Part shown: one piece after another, positions 5,558-7,576 of the stretch
How the letters are laid out: every line of letters starts with the position of its first letter
Numbering within the stretch: the stretch's first letter is position 1
Assembly: GCA_905198825.1 (NCBI GenBank)
Contig: CAJKEF010000052.1
Span: 1-7,576 of the forward strand
Source of the DNA: an uncultured Collinsella sp.
Lineage (GTDB): Bacteria > Actinomycetota > Coriobacteriia > Coriobacteriales > Coriobacteriaceae
Direction: 5' to 3'
DNA length: 7,576 bases
Translations under genes and position numbers: made by a program
The notes under the pieces: generated by a model
What the model was told of the DNA's origin: nothing
Databases searched by the model: none
What the model saw: only the letters and a program-made list of their open reading frames with translations

Positions 5558-6235
5558 ATGCTGTACGAGTTTTGTGCCGAGAACTTTGAGCGGGTGCCGG
5601 CGGCTATCGATGCCGGTGCAAGGCGTATCGAGCTGTGCGACAACCTTGCCGTTGGTGGCACCACGCCTTCTGCCGGCGTTATCAGCGCTACAGTCAGCTA
5701 TGCTCACGAGCATGACGCGCGAGTGATGTGCATGATTCGCCCGCGTGGCGGTGACTTTCATTACAACCAGGACGAGCTGCGCATGATGGAGATGGACCTG
5801 GGCCTTGCTGTGAGTGCCGGCGTTGACGGCCTGGTCTTTGGCTGCTGCAAGCCCTGCGCTGGCGGATGGGCGCTCGACGAGCTTACGTTGGGCGCCCTCG
5901 TGATGGCCGCGGGCTGCGCGACCGAGGAGTGCAAGCGCGGACCCATCGATATTACCTTCCACATGGCGTTTGACCAGCTCTCGCCTGAGGCTCAGTTGGA
6001 TGCCATTGATACGCTCGCCGACTGCGGCATCACGCGTATCCTGACGCATGGTGGTGCTGCCGGAACGCCGATCGAGGACAATCTGGAGCACCTATCGCGT
6101 CTTGTCGAGTATGCGGGCGACCGCCTGACCATCCTTCCTGGCGGCGGCATTTCCACGGCCAACCGCGATACCGTGGCGGCGGCACTGGGCGTCTCCGAGC
6201 TCCATGGCACAAGGATCGTACCGCTGGAGGTGTAG
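5558..6235 (+). CDS. cutC: CutC family protein (copper homeostasis/TIM-barrel)
   Basis: This 225-residue cytoplasmic TIM-barrel protein is of the CutC family (PF03932). Markers in order are YEFCAENFE (3-11), GARRIELCDNLAVGGTTPSAGV (20-41), MIRPRGGDFHYN (59-70), ITFHMAFD (132-139), ITRILTHGG (158-166), ILPGGGI (192-198) and ELHGT (214-218). Cys6 and Cys27 keep the 21-residue spacing of the two conserved cysteines proposed to bind Cu(I) in human CUTC. The protein is somewhat shorter at the C-terminus than the roughly 248-residue E. coli protein. An unusual extra cysteine cluster (C96, C97, C100; also C120, C125) is present. ATG 5558 is chosen because homology starts at once and GGGGG (5546-5550) lies 7 nt upstream; the earlier in-frame ATG 5501 lacks a site. 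A role in copper handling is the traditional annotation but is disputed; the true reaction is unknown. Confidence 0.9.
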   Translation: MLYEFCAENFERVPAAIDAGARRIELCDNLAVGGTTPSAGVISATVSYAHEHDARVMCMIRPRGGDFHYNQDELRMMEMDLGLAVSAGVDGLVFGCCKPCAGGWALDELTLGALVMAAGCATEECKRGPIDITFHMAFDQLSPEAQLDAIDTLADCGITRILTHGGAAGTPIEDNLEHLSRLVEYAGDRLTILPGGGISTANRDTVAAALGVSELHGTRIVPLEV

Positions 6236-6238
6236 CCC

Positions 6239-7036
6239 GTGGCGCTTGTATTCGATGTTCAGCAGGCGAGCGGCAAGCCCGACGACAACCGTCGCCCCGG
6301 TACCGCGTGCCCCTTTTGCAACACGGAGGGGCTCACCGACATCATTCGCCGTGATGGCGATTGCATTTGGCTCGAGAATAAGTTCAAGACCCTGCGCGCC
6401 ACCCGTCAAACCGTGCTGATCGAGTCGGCCGATCACGATGCCGACCTGGTGACCTATGAGCCGGATGAACTCCACCATGTGATGTGGTTTGCCCTGGGTT
6501 GCTGGCAGCAGATGATCGATTCACAGCAGTATCGCAGTGTGCTCATGTACAAGAACAAGGGTCCGCTCTCGGGCGGTAGTCTCGTTCATCCGCACATGCA
6601 GATTGTGGGTTTGGAGCAGGAAGACGGCTATGCTTCGCTGACTTCCGCCAATTTCGAAGGCATCAATGTCTGGCAACAGGGGAGAATCGCGGTCAACATC
6701 TCAACCGAACCGATCATGGGATTCTTTGAGGTCAATGTTTCAGCCCCGCAGGGAATCGCCGCCAGCGATGACACGAGAGACCAAGCCGAGGCGGATCTCT
6801 TCGCCGATGCGATCCAGGTAGCTCTGCGCTATATCCTGAACGAGCACCACGGTGGTCGCGCAGAGTCGTACAACCTGTTCTTCTATCACCTGGGCGGTCG
6901 GACCATTGCCAAGGCGCTGCCGCGTTGGGTGGTTTCGCCCTACTTTGTCGGCTATCGTTTGGCCCAGGTCAATGCCGAGACAACGCTCGATATCGATGCC
7001 GAGCGCCTGCGTGCGCACCTGGAAACGCTCGTATAG
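6239..7036 (+). CDS. DUF4931 family, galactose-1-phosphate uridylyltransferase-like protein
   Basis: This 265-residue protein resembles the DUF4931 group, which is related to GalT in the HIT superfamily. CPFC (24-27) looks like half of a zinc site. GGSLVHPHMQIVGL (112-125) contains H117-P-H119-M-Q121, matching the GalT HPHxQ motif whose second His is the nucleotidyl-accepting nucleophile. Other conserved-looking parts are IWLENKFKTL (43-52), LMYKNKGPLSGG (102-113) and ALPRWVVSPYFVGY (226-239). By analogy it may transfer or hydrolyse a nucleotidyl or phosphate group; no substrate is known. The start is GTG 6239, with GGAGG (6226-6230) 8 nt upstream inside cutC. The gap to the cutC stop is only 3 nt, so the two are probably co-transcribed. 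It converges with the minus-strand transporter 30 bp downstream. Confidence 0.8.
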   Translation: MALVFDVQQASGKPDDNRRPGTACPFCNTEGLTDIIRRDGDCIWLENKFKTLRATRQTVLIESADHDADLVTYEPDELHHVMWFALGCWQQMIDSQQYRSVLMYKNKGPLSGGSLVHPHMQIVGLEQEDGYASLTSANFEGINVWQQGRIAVNISTEPIMGFFEVNVSAPQGIAASDDTRDQAEADLFADAIQVALRYILNEHHGGRAESYNLFFYHLGGRTIAKALPRWVVSPYFVGYRLAQVNAETTLDIDAERLRAHLETLV

Positions 7037-7048
7037 CAAGACTAACAC

Positions 7049-7061
7049 CCGCGTAATGCGG
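7049..7061. other. Short hairpin between convergent genes
   Basis: CCGC-GTAAT-GCGG forms a 4-bp stem inside the 30-bp gap between the convergent DUF4931 and transporter genes. Neither strand has a U-run next to it, so it is a weak candidate for a shared transcription end. Nothing else is visible in this gap. Confidence 0.2.
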
Positions 7062-7066
7062 ACGGT

Positions 7067-7576
7067 CTAGCGTGCCATGGCGTCGCGGCCGGCCTCGACG
7101 CGCTTGCGCTGGGCGGCGCGCTCCTCGCCGGTTAGACGCTCAAAGAGATGCCCGATAAACGAGGCGAGTACCTGCTGAAACAGCGTTCCGCACATGACGG
7201 GAAACACGACTTCGCCCGGAAAGTACTGCGTGGCGATGACGGCGCCCGAAGAGATGTTACGCATGCCGCAGGTAAAGCACATGGTAGTCGTCTCGCTATA
7301 TGGCAGATGCAGCGCACGGGCGATCAGAAAACCGACGATAAAGCCGCTGATGGCGAAGGTCAAAATAAAGAGGGCGACTTCCAGGCGCATCGCGTTCATG
7401 TGCAGAACGTACTCGCTCATGGTGGTGGAGTTGGAGGCGATAACGCCCATCATCATGAACTTGCAGGCGGGCGAGAGCGCGGGGGAGAGCTTCTCGTGTC
7501 CCCATCCACGCGTGAGCTCGTTGATCATGATGCCGAGCACGGCGGGGATGGCGATCATAAAGGCCATGTCTTGCAT
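7067..7576 (-). CDS. Bile acid:sodium symporter (BASS) family transporter, C-terminal part
   Basis: The gene reads leftward to TAG at 7069-7067, and its frame is still open at the window's right edge. The visible 169 residues correspond to about the last half of a roughly 310-330 residue, ten-helix BASS-fold transporter. Visible helices are about 5-20, 38-55, 65-90 and 98-140. The landmark is FTCGMRNISSGAVIA (101-115), equivalent to the broken-helix EVGMQN motif of the family, followed by VVFPVMCGTLFQQVLA (123-138). The Met at 7576-7574 aligns with a mid-protein helix, so it is probably internal and the true start lies outside. The tail after 147 is charged and cytoplasmic. Substrate is unknown: family members move bile acids, pantoate, other organic anions or arsenite. 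The residues at the usual sodium-site positions differ from the well-studied proteins. It is convergent with, and apparently unrelated to, the cutC unit. Confidence 0.85.
   Translation of the reverse strand: MQDMAFMIAIPAVLGIMINELTRGWGHEKLSPALSPACKFMMMGVIASNSTTMSEYVLHMNAMRLEVALFILTFAISGFIVGFLIARALHLPYSETTTMCFTCGMRNISSGAVIATQYFPGEVVFPVMCGTLFQQVLASFIGHLFERLTGEERAAQRKRVEAGRDAMAR

Noticed and set aside
5552..6091. 179-codon open frame on the minus strand opposite cutC
   Set aside because: Antisense shadow of a conserved TIM-barrel gene; no ribosome-binding site or domain seen.
7574..7576. Treating the right-edge ATG as the true start of the transporter
   Set aside because: The residues after it match the middle of BASS proteins and the window ends there, so the gene almost certainly continues outside.

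Overview
The window is GC-rich, gene-dense bacterial DNA. Gene order, codon use and protein character (lipobox-bearing binding protein, Ala/Gly-rich permeases, a GalT-like protein next to a CutC protein) suggest a gut Coriobacteriia member, most likely Collinsella or a close relative. That placement is an inference from pattern memory, not a search result.

Layout. Positions 2-250 hold the end of one branched-chain amino acid type substrate-binding protein (SBP). An AT-rich, dyad-rich regulatory gap follows (251-521), then a complete second SBP lipoprotein (522-1709). Next comes a 139-bp gap with two RNA hairpins, then a tightly packed livH-livM-livG-livF transporter cassette (1849-5383) closed by a strong Rho-independent terminator (5394-5430). 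An unexplained 69-bp inverted repeat abuts that terminator (5431-5499). A second unit on the plus strand follows: cutC (5558-6235) and a DUF4931/GalT-like gene (6239-7036), separated by 3 nt. A convergent, window-truncated bile acid:sodium symporter family gene ends at 7067 on the minus strand.

How it works together. The two SBPs are close paralogues, with 51 of 82 C-terminal residues identical and no gaps. They probably capture branched-chain or other hydrophobic amino acids outside the membrane and deliver them to one shared LivH/LivM channel powered by the LivG/LivF ATPases. The cassette genes abut or overlap, which implies translational coupling. The SBP is separated from them by a hairpin without a U-tract, which suggests that the SBP message is made or kept in excess. 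cutC and the DUF4931 gene form a separate two-gene unit of unclear metabolic role.

No CRISPR array, tRNA, rRNA, transposase or phage gene is visible. No wholly new multi-gene system is evident. The least explained signals are the three 18-bp dyads upstream of the second SBP gene, the foldback element after livF, and the cutC/DUF4931 pair.
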